Assembly (NCBI RefSeq): GCF_001680005.1
Contig: NC_033565.1
Coordinates: 167,501 to 231,500, forward strand
Reading direction: 5' to 3'
Length of the DNA: 64,000 nt
Source: Plasmodium coatneyi
Lineage: Eukaryota > Apicomplexa > Aconoidasida > Haemosporida > Plasmodiidae
The notes beneath the pieces were generated by a model. That model did no database searches and had not been told where the DNA came from. It saw nothing but the letters and a program-made list of their open reading frames with translations. How positions within the stretch are numbered: position 1 is the first letter of the stretch; the number at the start of each line of letters is the position of its first letter. This document shows, piece by piece, positions 11,699-23,219 of the stretch. Both the position numbers and the translations under genes were made by a program.

Positions 11699-13117
11699 TC
11701 ACTCATGAAGGCGAATATTGTAGTTTCTTATTTCCTCGTCTAAATTCATGATAGTTCCGTGCGCCCCTTCCACTGGAGTAGAGTCACCTGATCTATCGTT
11801 TTTATCCATATAGGCAAAATTATATGCATACGATCCGTCAATGTGTGAGTTATTTTGTACCGCTTCGTCAAATTTGGCATTCCTTTTAAAATATCTACTC
11901 ACCTTGTGGGAGTTATATTTATACGAATTATTCACTGCATTTGAGTACACCTCGTATTTATTATTTCTCTTAACAAAAATGTTATTCTGATTCGACACAT
12001 CATATGCACTAATATTATCTTGAACAGATAAATTACTAAGGCTGTTACTTGGAGAAAACTCATCATTATTAAAATATTGCCGTCTCCTCCTCTTGTCCCT
12101 CTTCCCATTGTCCAATTTTTTTTTATATGCAAACTTGCGCAACTTATACTCCCGACTTTCCTTATTATCGACAAAATCTTTTAACTCTAGGTCATATTCA
12201 TTTTGGTCATAAGAGACATCATATTCTTTCGAACCGTGTGTATAATCGTACTCATTCGGGTAGGATACATATGGCGAACTTTTACTTTTTTGGTCAAATT
12301 TGTTCTTTCTTAACTTCGTTAAAGACTTAGAAAAAATGTTTTTACGATAGAGATCCCACTGCTCATTTGGAACAACTGGATCATTTTTTTCTAATTCACT
12401 GTTCCTGTTATTCAATTCGTCATTGTCACAAGAACTGTTAAGAATATTTTTTCTTGTTGTTCTTCTTTTATAGCATATTTCATGGCTATATTCTTTTTTC
12501 TCCACTTTAACTTCGCGCTTTTCACTTGGTATACATATACTTCTGTAATTCGCACGAATTTTTGGCCTCTTCAAATTGGCGTTATTGGAATATATGTTGT
12601 TGTGAATTATTTTATACTTGTTAAAATTACAAACGCTACCAGACTCCTCCGAATGGCTACATGAATCAGAAGAGGAATCTTTACAGATAGGATGGTCGTC
12701 AAATTCTATGTCATTGTTCCACTCTTTAATTTTCATTACATCATGTATATTTTCATAAATAGCCTTTTTATTCACAGTAATAATATGATCTTCATCATGT
12801 ATATCTGTACAATGGGCACTCATTTGGAGTGGGTCTTCACACATGTTCCTTAAGTCGCTCATGTATTTTACAAAGTCGTGCCAGTCTTCTTTGATCACTC
12901 TGAGAAGGAGCATAAATAAAAACATATTATATATTGAGGGGTAACAAAAGCGGCGCACAAGTTACACGAGGGTGTACTTATTCGTAGGATAAACTAAGTG
13001 GTAATGCAGCGTCACCGATTGGCTGATCCATCCTTACTTAAACTTGGATATCAAGTCGGGGGGCTTCGTCTTAAATTTATAAGACTTCACTCCAATCATT
13101 TTTTCTCCTATTTGCAT
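11699..13117 (-). CDS. Conserved-looking hypothetical protein, two exons
   Basis: I do not recognise this protein. Exon 2 (11699-12899) is a 400-codon open frame whose upstream extension begins at GTG and reads through a good splice acceptor (TTCTCAG, AG at 12900-12901). A short exon 1 at 13038-13117 begins with ATG and ends at a consensus donor (GTAAGG). It joins in phase (AA + A gives Lys) to give 426 residues. The N-terminus reads MQIGEKMIGVKSYKF...PPDLISKFK, then VIKEDWHDFVKYM; this is the compact and least repetitive part. The rest is hydrophilic, Asn/Ser/Lys/Tyr-rich and low complexity, with no signal peptide or membrane segment. The second Met (residue 7) could also be the start. The splice model is hand-made. 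Confidence 0.7.
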
Positions 13118-13864
13118 TTTTTATAAGATGAATAAGGCGTCTATACGTTTCACTTGGCGCGAGTTCCCTATTAATCTTCTTAATAAACAGTAAGTTGCGC
13201 AAAGAAAAAAACTCCTCACGGAAGAAGAAGCGGCACAATTATCACATATGTAATGAGTTATCTCATTTTTTTTATGATTATATGGGGAAAAATTTGCACG
13301 CAGTTAATGTGTAACAGAAATGTGCTCCCTGTGCAATGTGACTATTCCGGCCAAAATGTGCACATGCAGGGGTACATACATCTATCTATGCCGATTCGTA
13401 TGCAAGCGCAGTTTTTCAAATTTACGCTGGGAAAAAAAAAAAAATTTTAAATAAAAATAATCGATGCAAACGTTAACACATGCGAATCGCATTCGATGCA
13501 GGAAGAACAAAACATTTACTCAAATATGCACTTTGAAAAGAATAACACATAGCGCAATTATTGGTACACCTCACTGTTAAGCATACTGGGAAAAGGTCCA
13601 AATTTAAATTTGATTCTCTTCTAAATAGTTTATTTTTATGCGCAAAAATTGATTTTTCCACTTAACATATGTACCCACTTAGCTAAAAATATTTTCATTC
13701 TTAAGTCAGCATTATTATGAATGTGATAAATCCTCACATGGAAAAAATTCCTCCCTTTGAAGAACTTGTGTATATTAAAAAAAAATAATCAAATAAAGAA
13801 CAATGCTAATTTTTCTATCACCTGGATATCGTAACATACCTTTTTATTTCCCCGCGTCCTTGAA
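13118..13864. other. Divergent promoter region
   Basis: The intergenic region between the divergent two-exon gene and the bS16m gene. It is A+T-rich with short homopolymer runs. No coding frame, RNA gene or clear motif was found. It presumably holds both 5' UTRs and promoters. Confidence 0.55.
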
Positions 13865-14506
13865 ATGATAAGGAGGTTATTTCTGCCATACTTTTCCAAA
13901 GATAAAGGCCCCCCAAGGATAAGATGCCAAATAAACGGTGTAAAAAGGAAAAGATTTTTCAAAATTGTTGTGGCAAACCAAAAAGATAAGAAAAATGGAA
14001 AACACATCGAAGTCTTAGGCACATATGTAAATAAAAATAATATAAGGGAAAAATTAAACACCTATAACATTGGCAACCCGAATAATGATCACTATTACAA
14101 CAATGTTGAAAATATTAAAGAAATTAGATTAAGATTTAATAGAGTTAAATTTTGGCTAGCAGCAAACTGTAACTTTAGTGATCACATGAAATACGTTCTA
14201 AGCTTATGTAAAATAATACCACAGTACCCAGTAAAATATAGCAGACGGTGTTCCGATAAATATTACTATAAATATAACGAAATTTTAAATAAACATAAAC
14301 TTATACAAGCAGAAAAAATCAATAATTTTCTGAAAACAGATTTAAATATACAATACCTGAATAGCCTTGACAAAACGGAGGAGGAACAAAAGGAACAGGA
14401 TGATTATATATACACCCCTGAAGAACTTACATATCTTAAGAAATTATCGAAAAATAGAAACCTAGACTTTGAGCATACAGACAAAATTAGGAAAATTATT
14501 CGGTAA
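13865..14506 (+). CDS. Mitochondrial ribosomal protein bS16m
   Basis: A 213-residue protein with the bacterial S16 fold signature at its N-terminal half: PPRIRCQINGVKRKRFFKIV (about residues 16-35), VANQK, a 'HIEVLGTYV' strand near residue 50, and RVKFWLAANCNFSDHMKYVL (about 93-112), which corresponds to the S16 'RVKYWL..GAQPTDTV' segment. It would belong to the small subunit of an organellar ribosome. The short basic start (MIRRLFLPYF) suits a mitochondrial presequence better than an apicoplast bipartite leader, so mitochondrial is preferred. Bacterial S16 has about 80-90 residues; here a further 90-100 residue Lys/Asn-rich C-terminal extension follows. It is a single exon starting at ATG. 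Confidence 0.88.
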   Translation: MIRRLFLPYFSKDKGPPRIRCQINGVKRKRFFKIVVANQKDKKNGKHIEVLGTYVNKNNIREKLNTYNIGNPNNDHYYNNVENIKEIRLRFNRVKFWLAANCNFSDHMKYVLSLCKIIPQYPVKYSRRCSDKYYYKYNEILNKHKLIQAEKINNFLKTDLNIQYLNSLDKTEEEQKEQDDYIYTPEELTYLKKLSKNRNLDFEHTDKIRKIIR

Positions 14507-15983
14507 GGAGGAGATTGCTCCGCATAGTACGTTATGTGAGCAAGAGTGCTAATAGGAAGTAACTTAGAATAGACACGAAAAAGACCACCCACGGGTGTGA
14601 TCTTCCAGTTCTACTCACCCTCTTCAATTTTCACAAAACGAATTAAAAGTCTTATAATCGCAGCTCCTTCGCGATCCATCATTATAACGAATTAAATGCT
14701 AATTGGGGGAAACTTTTTCCCCAAGTGATGGTTTCCTTCAACCCATGCAACAATAACAATTTTTTAAACAACCTGGAAACATTTTAAAAATGTGAAAAGT
14801 GTTATTTTCATAGGATTATTCTGTTGAATATTTCCAATTTGTTATTTCTCCCCCTCCTATGCATGTACTGTTCTTATATACTTTGTCTTAATTCGTCATT
14901 TATTATACAATCACAAAAATACCTACACTTGCGAAAGTGCAATTTGTCGGTAACCCATTTGTAATGGAAATATCGAATATAATATGAAAATTATAACCCC
15001 TTTTTTTTCCATTTGTGTAAGCATATGTTTATGTAATTTTTTTTTTTTTTTTCCTGTATTTACACACACTTAACGATTTTTTTTTTTTTAGCCAATTTTT
15101 CCGAACTTAAAAATTAAGCGTTTCAATGCAGATTGGACGATTACCAATCGTTGTCCTTCATTATTGCGTTTACCGTTGCATACACTTAAATAAGCAGGTT
15201 ACTTTTCACCGTGTAAATAGGAACAGAATTTTATGAACTCCATGCGGTTATAAATAATTAAAAAAAAGGGAAAATAAGAATGGCAAAAAATGACACACGA
15301 TAAAGTGAATTAATTTGGTCAACTTTGTCGTAATTTTTTTTTTTTTTTTTCCGAAGTGTGCATTTCATTATGTTACAAGTTTGAACAGTTCTTCCTGAAA
15401 ATATGCGACATTTTGTTTTCCAAATGGTTGTCATACCTAACACAAAAATATGGACAAAAAGGTAAATAAAACCGTCATGTAACGATACATTGTTGTGCTA
15501 AATAGACAACTTTGCGTGGCATATAAATGTGCGACCTTAAATTGTTTTTTTAACTTATTTTCCATTTGGCGCATTTTTCTTTTTTTTGAAAATAATTTAA
15601 CACTCCTTTTTGGCGTTTACCCCAATTCGTTAAATAATCACCGCATGTGTGTACCACAATTTAAGAACAGCACGTCTGCTGAATAAAAGACGACTTTTTT
15701 GTTACTACCACATACGCGTGCGTGTAAAATCGACGCCTGTCTCAAATCACAGTTCGCACGAAAGGAAAACAAAAATAAAGGCAGCAACAGTTAATTCACA
15801 CGTGCACGCATACATGGGGCATACGAAATAGCACACACATATGTGTTGGCACTTCTTGGCCCCTTGGTTCTGCCCTCCCAATTGGAAAGAAGAGCAAAAC
15901 TGACACGACTAACACGGATAACACAGCTACGACAGCCAATGCAGTGGACTTAAGTGGGAAAACCTTTTCCTTCACCTGGCAAC
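14507..15983. other. Intergenic region between two plus-strand genes
   Basis: About 1.5 kb of A+T-rich sequence with poly-T runs near 15000-15055, 15077-15090 and 15332-15350. No frame with coding character and no RNA gene were recognised. It presumably holds the bS16m 3' UTR and the promoter and 5' UTR of the TBC gene. Confidence 0.55.
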
Positions 15984-18900
15984 ATGGACAACCTCAATAA
16001 TAGCAACACTCTGCGGAACTATAAGAAAAGCGTGCAAGACTTAAAAAAAGTAAAAACTTCAGCATTTAATTTATACCGACAAACAGGAAGTGCAAACTAC
16101 CAAAAAGTGAGCCCTGCTAATGGGGTAAACAAAAAGGATGCAAAGTATACAATCTCACACGATGAAAGTGAAATTTTTTCAAATAGTAATAACTCTGATT
16201 CGAATTTATTTTCTCATAATAGGCCCTTCTTATGCGATTCGAGAACGTACTACAGTAAGCACAGCAGCCACACGAACTACAGCATCCATGACAACCACTT
16301 CACACGAGTAGCACATATGGAAAAGCACAAAATAAGCAAAGACAAACACGAGGGCAATATTTTCAGCGTAAATAAATCTCACCTAAATGTGAAGAACAAA
16401 TTTGTAAGGAATAACAGTGCAGTGAAGTATGGAATAAATCTAAACAAATCTCTCGACAAAATTAGCAAAATAAGAATTATGCAAAAGTTTAAAAGAAGCA
16501 TTCAAAGCCGCACGATACAAAAGGATGAACACAGAATGGGCACCTTTGAACACGTTAACCTTTTCGACAAGCATACTGCACGAGACAATACTAAAGCCAG
16601 AATTCATAGTAACAACAACATGAATTTTAAAGATTCTAATCACAATAGATTAGACAGCGCAAGCACATGCGATAGGGAAGTACGAACAAATAACAAAAAC
16701 GTTAACCACTATAAAAGAGACTCCTTCCATGATAACCCCAAAAATTCAATTAAAAAATATCTAAATGATGTAGCGAAACAAAATAGAAAAGACATTAATT
16801 CGAATTTTCCCCCAAGTAATCAAATTAAAGCCAAAGCAACTGTCATTCCCAGTAGTATTATTACTCTGAGCACAAAACACAAGGCCATATTTAACAGTAA
16901 AACAAAATTTCCAAATTACTTCCACCGTATGAATCATTCTGAAAAATTAAAAAATGTAAACACTCCTCATTTGAATAACAACTCCGATTGTGACAATGGT
17001 AACTATTCCAACATTAAAATGGGAAACAACCTCCCTGACGGTAACGCTTCCCAAAAAAGTAACTTCCTCCAAAAAGGCGATCTCACCTTTGGCGTGAATA
17101 AACGTATGCAACAGGTTGACATTTCACATTATTTAAGTAACCATATACAAGGCGAAAGAAGCGTGAAACAAAAACAGAACATAGGTGAGGATTCAAAAAG
17201 GAAGGATGAGCTAATTCCTAATAAAGGTTCCAACTGGAACGATACAGTTATCCAATTCATGAATGAGTATATGGAGAAAAAGCAGTATTGTCAAAATTTA
17301 CAAAAATTTAATGACGGGCTGAAGAATAATCCTGCCGGAAAGACAGACCCACTCATTAGCAATTTCAAGTTGAGACACCCATTTGATATGAGAAGAAACA
17401 GCAATGTGGTTAAAAATAATAAATCCACACACAATAATTATTTTAAAAAAACTGTAGACGACAGAAACAAGAAATCAGACCTGTACGAAAATTACGTAGA
17501 CTTTGAAAAGGAATTCAGAGATAAAACGAATGAACAAACTGCAGTTTTATTTGCTCAAAATAATTATGATGAGAAACTTCATCCACATTATACTTTTATC
17601 AAAAATAATATCAGTGCAAAGCGCACACTTAGCAACGTGGATGAAAAAAAAGGTGTTGTGAAAAGTGAACCACTAGAAAAAGGTGGCAACGCTTGCAAGA
17701 AACAAGAACTTAAAGAAGTCAGTACACACATAATTAATATCCCCATAAATTTTAAATTAAAAAAAAAAAAAATTATAAATTATAAAAATATTATTCAAGA
17801 TACATCTAGTAAGAAAGAGCATAATTACACAAACGCATTGTTAACTGACCGTTATAGAAATTTCTTGAATATGGAAAAAGAACAAAAGCAACAGCAGCAA
17901 CAACCACAACAGAAACAACAAAATTCGAATTTTAACGATAAGGTAGAAATTTTGAATAAAGGCGAATTTCTCAGTTCCTTTTTAAAAAAGGATTTTCACG
18001 ATGAACAATGTATGCATGTTGAAAAATTATTTAATTCAGATGTGGACGACACGGTGAGCAACCAAGGGCGGGAACAGGCTAAACAGGAAGGGGAGGATAA
18101 GACGCACGGAAAAAGGGATCATGCTGATCATGATGCAGATAGTAAAAGCGCACAACTTAGCCAAGATATATCTTACATGGGGAAGGAAGGAGAAGATAAT
18201 TGCACATCCGATTTGAGTACCCACATAGGAGCTTGCGGCCAAGGGATTCATGTGCAAGAACAACTGCACGAACAACAGTGTGAACAAATGGCAGGATTAA
18301 AAGAGAAAAATGGGGATCGTGAAAATAAAGCAGAAGAATTATCCCCAACAGCAACAGAATTAACCCAATATTTTAGCAAAAATGGAAATAACAGCGAAAA
18401 TGACAAAAGGGGGAATATAGAAAAGGCTGAATTTTCCGCTAGAAATATTCTGCAAACACATTGTTTGGATGAACAAAATGGCCCTCGCGAGACAGAACAA
18501 GTGGCCGTTAATCCAGCCGTTTTTGAGAAGGAAAAGAAGGAAGAAGAACTGGACGTACCTATTAATTGGGAAAATTTTAACGACATATCTAGCAGCAACG
18601 TAGATAATGGGACCTCTTTGAAAAGTTCTGCAAGAAGGGACGATCAGGAATTACACTCACTAGGTATATCAGGCAGCATGCAGAATGATGACACGTCTGA
18701 ATGTACAATAAGCAAATTTTTGAAAGAGGAAAATATGGAAGAAGAAGATTCATACGAATATGAACTGGGGGCAAGCGAACAAGATGTCGAAAGGGACGTT
18801 GAAAGAGGATACTATTCTGCACAAAGCTATCACACCAATGGGGGGAACAAATATGCTGGCATTGAAAGCGGTACCATTGATGAGGACAGAAAAAGGCGAA

Positions 18901-21900
18901 ATGTAGATCTACAAGAGGAGGGACAAATCACCACAAAGAACGAAGAAAAAGAGGAAAAAGAAGAAAAGAAAGATGAAAGCGTGCAAAGGGAATGCTTCAA
19001 AGACGTCTCTGAAGATAAAGATATAACACCAGAACATGAAGAAGCAAACAGCGAAATGAGCAAAAAGGACCAAAAAAGGACCATTAACGATGCTATTACG
19101 AAGGTTAAGACTGACAAATCGAACTCCTTAACTAGCCACGGCGATGTGGAACATTTCAATGACCCCACAGAGGATGACCCCAAAGAAGAAGTAAGTTCTA
19201 CCAATTTTAAGCAGCAAAATGGCAGAAACAGAAGTGCCTTTTTAAATGGAAAAATTGAAGCAGAGGAGGAAGAATTAACGCTGGAAAGCATTTCCGCCCT
19301 ATTCGAAACACATTCTACAGGGGCAAATGAAAAAAAGGAAAATAAGGAACCAACACAAAATGGTTACACCATGCAGGATGAAGAAAAACCAAAGAGTTAC
19401 GAAACTGAGCAGGAGAAATCTGCGAATAGGAATGAAAACAGAGAAGACGATGTTTTGATGTATAAACAGGAAACCCAAATGGAATCAAAGCATGATGGCG
19501 AGGAACCAAAAGGAATCAAAATGGAAAAAGAAAATATGCACATTGGGGACAACACCGAAGAGTGTAAACAGAAGAAGGATTCAGATGAAAGCGAAAAAGG
19601 TGAACAGGTTCAAAGAGGACATAATGCATGCATAAGTGAAACTTTGAATGAAGCGATTCTTTATGCAAATGAGACAAATGGAGAACAGAATGAAAATAAG
19701 GGAAACAACGAAATGGATTGTGAAGAGTGCAAAGAAAGTAATAGAGACCAATCTGAAATGGACATCCCAATCGGTTGTGTCACCCACGAAAAGGATGACG
19801 AAAGCAGCATCGCACAACGTGTATGTAAAAATGATGACATAAGAGAAAGTACAACTCCTAAAGGTATGGACAATCCGGAGGGGAATAACCACGCAACAAC
19901 AAAAAATTATGCTCCCGTTAAAGCTGAATTCAATGAAGAGAACATATATTCCCCTAGTCAAATGCTGAATGATGACAACGTTAAGAGGAAAATTGAACAT
20001 ATAGATTCGAACAGAGCAACAAGCAATGAAACAATAACAGGCTATAATCCTCTCTGCATAGAAATAAACAAGCATGAGTTATTTAAGCAATTACACATCA
20101 AAGAAAAACGATTACAACACATTAACTTCTTGTATCGCTCATTTGACTACGATAAGGGAACAGTTAACAAGGAAAGAGGAAATGGACCACAAAATGGGTC
20201 AACAAATGCTCCAACAAATGGGCCAGAAAATGAAGAAACGAACGAAATTAGCGCGTGCAGCAGTCAGGACACTAAAAAGGACAGAACAAAAAGTTACGCG
20301 CATAGAACGCACTTTGATCAAAAGGTGAAGCAAATTTTTAACCCAACACAAGACAAAAACGAAGCAGTTCACCAGAGCAGTATTAACATACAGAGCACAA
20401 GAAATTCCACTCACGAGTCATTAAATGTAGAAATAGATAACCAAATGGAAGGCAATAAATCTAGTGACTCTAGCGTGTTAGGCGAGAATGAACAGGACGA
20501 TTCAACTCTCCAGAACGAACCAATTCTCCCAACCACAGAAACTGAAATGGTCAAGGAAAAAGATATTGAAATGGAAGATAAACATTTTGCAGTGTCCAAT
20601 GAGAAGAACAAGGAGCACCAGAGTGACGACACTGATGACGACCCTGATGAAAACGCGGAAGAGAAAAACATTTTGTACGAAGACATTAAAAGAAACCTAT
20701 GGCTGCAAAATACGAATCTTTCTCAAAGTATAGTACAATACATCCAAGTCGAGTCGGTGAAATGCATCACCTTGTTTTGCCATCTATACAAAATAAAATA
20801 TTTCCAAGGCATGCACGATATGATCATAAGTCTGTTTTATTTAAACCTTCAACCCTACGAAATTCTCTGCGTCTTTGAAAAGATACTAAATTATTATGCC
20901 CCCTATTTGTACCTACAATATAGTTGCATGTATAGCTCTGCACGAATTAATGCAAACACACAGGCGGACACGATCAGCTTCGCCTTATCAGACATAACTA
21001 TGCAAATATGTAGCACTAATGGGAAATTATTTCGACTTCTGTTTCAATATTTTTTCCCTTACGTTTGTTATTACGTCGATACGGCAGTTAGCGATACGTG
21101 GCCATCTTTATTTTTTCTTAACCTTAGCTTCAGCAAATTCGACAATGTGTTCTGCTTGCTATACATATGGATGCGATTAATACAAATGAAAAATAATACG
21201 AGGGAAGTTACTTGTGATTTTATTCTTTTCATATTATCCTTCTGCATGCACAAAATGAGGATGATCAAAAGAGAATTTTACGAAAAAAGAGGTCTAACTA
21301 GTATGTTTACGAATTACACATGTGAACTGTCAGGGGAGGCCAAAAAAGGGGGTGAGAAGTGTACACAAGAAAAGACCGAAAAATACACTCATAAAATAAT
21401 AGAACAATTACACGGGGATCAAAGCAATCTCCAGAAGGCTGAAAATAAGGGAGAAGACGAAAGGCAGGCAACAGAGGAGGAAAGCGGCAAACAGGAAGAC
21501 AACCAAGCTGATAATAAAAGTCACCCTCAGATATGGACGAATAAAAAATATACTCATAAAGGGGAAGAAAAAGAAATTATTCGGAAAGTAAAATTATCCA
21601 CGTACAGCTCAGAAATGTTCTCCCTATTTTTTGAATTCAGTTCATCTTTTGATGACCATTTTGGGGATGAATACAAAATGCACATTGATTGTATAATAAA
21701 TGACATCCCCCAAATTAGGGATATTATTCCTTCGAGTTTTTTACACTATCTTACGAAATATAATTCGGCATACCAGAAGAAAAACAACAAGAACAGCAAC
21801 AGCGTGAAAAACCTCTACGGGTACACGAAAAACCAGGAATTATCGAACAGCTTGACACCCCCCCTGGATGACCATTTGTGCCTACATATAAAACTGTCAG

Positions 21901-23219
21901 ATTTACTTTTTATTCATAACCATGTAGAGGGATACGATTTTACTTTCCTACGATTAGTAAAGTGCCAAATAATTTTGAGCAAGTTGATATTAATTAATCC
22001 TGGTAACTTGGTCATAGAAAATTTTGCGCGTTTTAAAAATGTAGACGAATTTGTAAAGCATAAGAAAAAACTACATATACCCAGCAAGTGCAGTAAAACA
22101 ATGTACATTGTGCTCCTATATTCCCCAGAAAATAATGCGAAATTGGAAGATTGCAATATCAGCTTGAACGATAGGAATATGCATAAACACAAGACAAAAA
22201 CTGCAAGCAACGAAAAAAGTGGATCCCAAAACGCACATTCCAACAGAGTTTTTTTCAAAAGAAACAACCAAAAAAAATACATGTGCAGCGAACATAATTG
22301 TAAATTCCCCCTAGATAATGATTACCTGAAAAACCTCATAACAACATTGGTAAAAAACAATTTCAAGCGTTTAACCATACTGAAAGTACATCCAAAGGTC
22401 GTCAAAATAAAGAATAAGAAAAAAATAACAGAAAAGGAGACACCAGATCTTAACGCACCCGTAAAAGAAAATAACTTCTTCTTTCAAATGTTCAACATAG
22501 TGAAAAAAAAGATATACCAAAATATTATGAAAGATATTGAACAGAATGAAAACACCCCCCCACAAAACGATCAACCTCAAAATAACACTACAAAATTCGC
22601 CTTAAGGGAAAACTATTTTAAAATGTTCAATGACAGGAGGATAAGAAAAAGAATAAACTATAGCAAAAGAAAACCAGTTTTGCATTCAAAAAAGGTTATG
22701 CAGAAAAACAAAGATGAAACCCCCCCAAAAAAATTAAATAATGACGTCCCAAATGGTTCATCAGGCAAGATGCAAAATAAGGTAGACAAAAACAATCAGA
22801 TGTTCCTCTTCAAATTTCGTAAACGTAATGAATCAAAGAGACTAGTACATGGTTTTAAGACAATTGGAAGGAGAACGAATTTAACTTTCGGATTATTTCG
22901 TAAGCACTATGTCGACCCCCTTACCAATGGATCAAATGTGAGGAACAGCTCTGTGCATAGAAGACGCCCAAAACAGAGACAGAAGAAAAGCATTTTCCGC
23001 TTTTTAAAAACAGGAGAAGTAAATTTAGAGAAAAACAAACCTCACAGCAATAAAACATCCTCGCACAACAGAACAGACGCGGAAGATAAAATTGGCACCA
23101 AAATGCATATCTCCAAAATGAATTACAAGAAAAAGAAAAACTTTATTTTTATAAATAGGGGACAATTTGATGAGACTATTAGTGAAAGAGAAAGGAAAAA
23201 TGCTAGTAAAGAAAAATAA
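15984..23219 (+). CDS. TBC-domain Rab GTPase-activating protein, large
   Basis: A 2411-residue protein. The frame opens at GTG (15954) but the first ATG is 15984. Residues 1 to about 1560 are hydrophilic low complexity (Asn, Lys, Glu), with a Gln-rich patch at about 17880-17920. A TBC domain starts near residue 1560. The arginine-finger motif appears as LYEDIKR (about 1563-1569) and the glutamine finger as YFQGMHDM (about 1605-1612). Both catalytic residues of Rab-GAPs are therefore present. TBC helices follow to about 1780, interrupted by a charged insertion. A second ordered segment (about 1960-2140, starting LSDLLFIH and including SKTMYIVLLYS) resembles the rhodanese-like domain that follows TBC in TBC1D23/TBCK; that is inference. 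The C-terminus is strongly basic. The likely role is Rab regulation in vesicle traffic. Confidence 0.88.
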   Translation: MDNLNNSNTLRNYKKSVQDLKKVKTSAFNLYRQTGSANYQKVSPANGVNKKDAKYTISHDESEIFSNSNNSDSNLFSHNRPFLCDSRTYYSKHSSHTNYSIHDNHFTRVAHMEKHKISKDKHEGNIFSVNKSHLNVKNKFVRNNSAVKYGINLNKSLDKISKIRIMQKFKRSIQSRTIQKDEHRMGTFEHVNLFDKHTARDNTKARIHSNNNMNFKDSNHNRLDSASTCDREVRTNNKNVNHYKRDSFHDNPKNSIKKYLNDVAKQNRKDINSNFPPSNQIKAKATVIPSSIITLSTKHKAIFNSKTKFPNYFHRMNHSEKLKNVNTPHLNNNSDCDNGNYSNIKMGNNLPDGNASQKSNFLQKGDLTFGVNKRMQQVDISHYLSNHIQGERSVKQKQNIGEDSKRKDELIPNKGSNWNDTVIQFMNEYMEKKQYCQNLQKFNDGLKNNPAGKTDPLISNFKLRHPFDMRRNSNVVKNNKSTHNNYFKKTVDDRNKKSDLYENYVDFEKEFRDKTNEQTAVLFAQNNYDEKLHPHYTFIKNNISAKRTLSNVDEKKGVVKSEPLEKGGNACKKQELKEVSTHIINIPINFKLKKKKIINYKNIIQDTSSKKEHNYTNALLTDRYRNFLNMEKEQKQQQQQPQQKQQNSNFNDKVEILNKGEFLSSFLKKDFHDEQCMHVEKLFNSDVDDTVSNQGREQAKQEGEDKTHGKRDHADHDADSKSAQLSQDISYMGKEGEDNCTSDLSTHIGACGQGIHVQEQLHEQQCEQMAGLKEKNGDRENKAEELSPTATELTQYFSKNGNNSENDKRGNIEKAEFSARNILQTHCLDEQNGPRETEQVAVNPAVFEKEKKEEELDVPINWENFNDISSSNVDNGTSLKSSARRDDQELHSLGISGSMQNDDTSECTISKFLKEENMEEEDSYEYELGASEQDVERDVERGYYSAQSYHTNGGNKYAGIESGTIDEDRKRRNVDLQEEGQITTKNEEKEEKEEKKDESVQRECFKDVSEDKDITPEHEEANSEMSKKDQKRTINDAITKVKTDKSNSLTSHGDVEHFNDPTEDDPKEEVSSTNFKQQNGRNRSAFLNGKIEAEEEELTLESISALFETHSTGANEKKENKEPTQNGYTMQDEEKPKSYETEQEKSANRNENREDDVLMYKQETQMESKHDGEEPKGIKMEKENMHIGDNTEECKQKKDSDESEKGEQVQRGHNACISETLNEAILYANETNGEQNENKGNNEMDCEECKESNRDQSEMDIPIGCVTHEKDDESSIAQRVCKNDDIRESTTPKGMDNPEGNNHATTKNYAPVKAEFNEENIYSPSQMLNDDNVKRKIEHIDSNRATSNETITGYNPLCIEINKHELFKQLHIKEKRLQHINFLYRSFDYDKGTVNKERGNGPQNGSTNAPTNGPENEETNEISACSSQDTKKDRTKSYAHRTHFDQKVKQIFNPTQDKNEAVHQSSINIQSTRNSTHESLNVEIDNQMEGNKSSDSSVLGENEQDDSTLQNEPILPTTETEMVKEKDIEMEDKHFAVSNEKNKEHQSDDTDDDPDENAEEKNILYEDIKRNLWLQNTNLSQSIVQYIQVESVKCITLFCHLYKIKYFQGMHDMIISLFYLNLQPYEILCVFEKILNYYAPYLYLQYSCMYSSARINANTQADTISFALSDITMQICSTNGKLFRLLFQYFFPYVCYYVDTAVSDTWPSLFFLNLSFSKFDNVFCLLYIWMRLIQMKNNTREVTCDFILFILSFCMHKMRMIKREFYEKRGLTSMFTNYTCELSGEAKKGGEKCTQEKTEKYTHKIIEQLHGDQSNLQKAENKGEDERQATEEESGKQEDNQADNKSHPQIWTNKKYTHKGEEKEIIRKVKLSTYSSEMFSLFFEFSSSFDDHFGDEYKMHIDCIINDIPQIRDIIPSSFLHYLTKYNSAYQKKNNKNSNSVKNLYGYTKNQELSNSLTPPLDDHLCLHIKLSDLLFIHNHVEGYDFTFLRLVKCQIILSKLILINPGNLVIENFARFKNVDEFVKHKKKLHIPSKCSKTMYIVLLYSPENNAKLEDCNISLNDRNMHKHKTKTASNEKSGSQNAHSNRVFFKRNNQKKYMCSEHNCKFPLDNDYLKNLITTLVKNNFKRLTILKVHPKVVKIKNKKKITEKETPDLNAPVKENNFFFQMFNIVKKKIYQNIMKDIEQNENTPPQNDQPQNNTTKFALRENYFKMFNDRRIRKRINYSKRKPVLHSKKVMQKNKDETPPKKLNNDVPNGSSGKMQNKVDKNNQMFLFKFRKRNESKRLVHGFKTIGRRTNLTFGLFRKHYVDPLTNGSNVRNSSVHRRRPKQRQKKSIFRFLKTGEVNLEKNKPHSNKTSSHNRTDAEDKIGTKMHISKMNYKKKKNFIFINRGQFDETISERERKNASKEK
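17880..17924 (+). repeat. Gln-rich codon repeat inside the TBC gene
   Basis: A run of CAA/CAG codons with interspersed Pro and Lys gives EKEQKQQQQQPQQKQQ. It lies in the disordered N-terminal half and is probably polymorphic in length among isolates. Confidence 0.7.
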
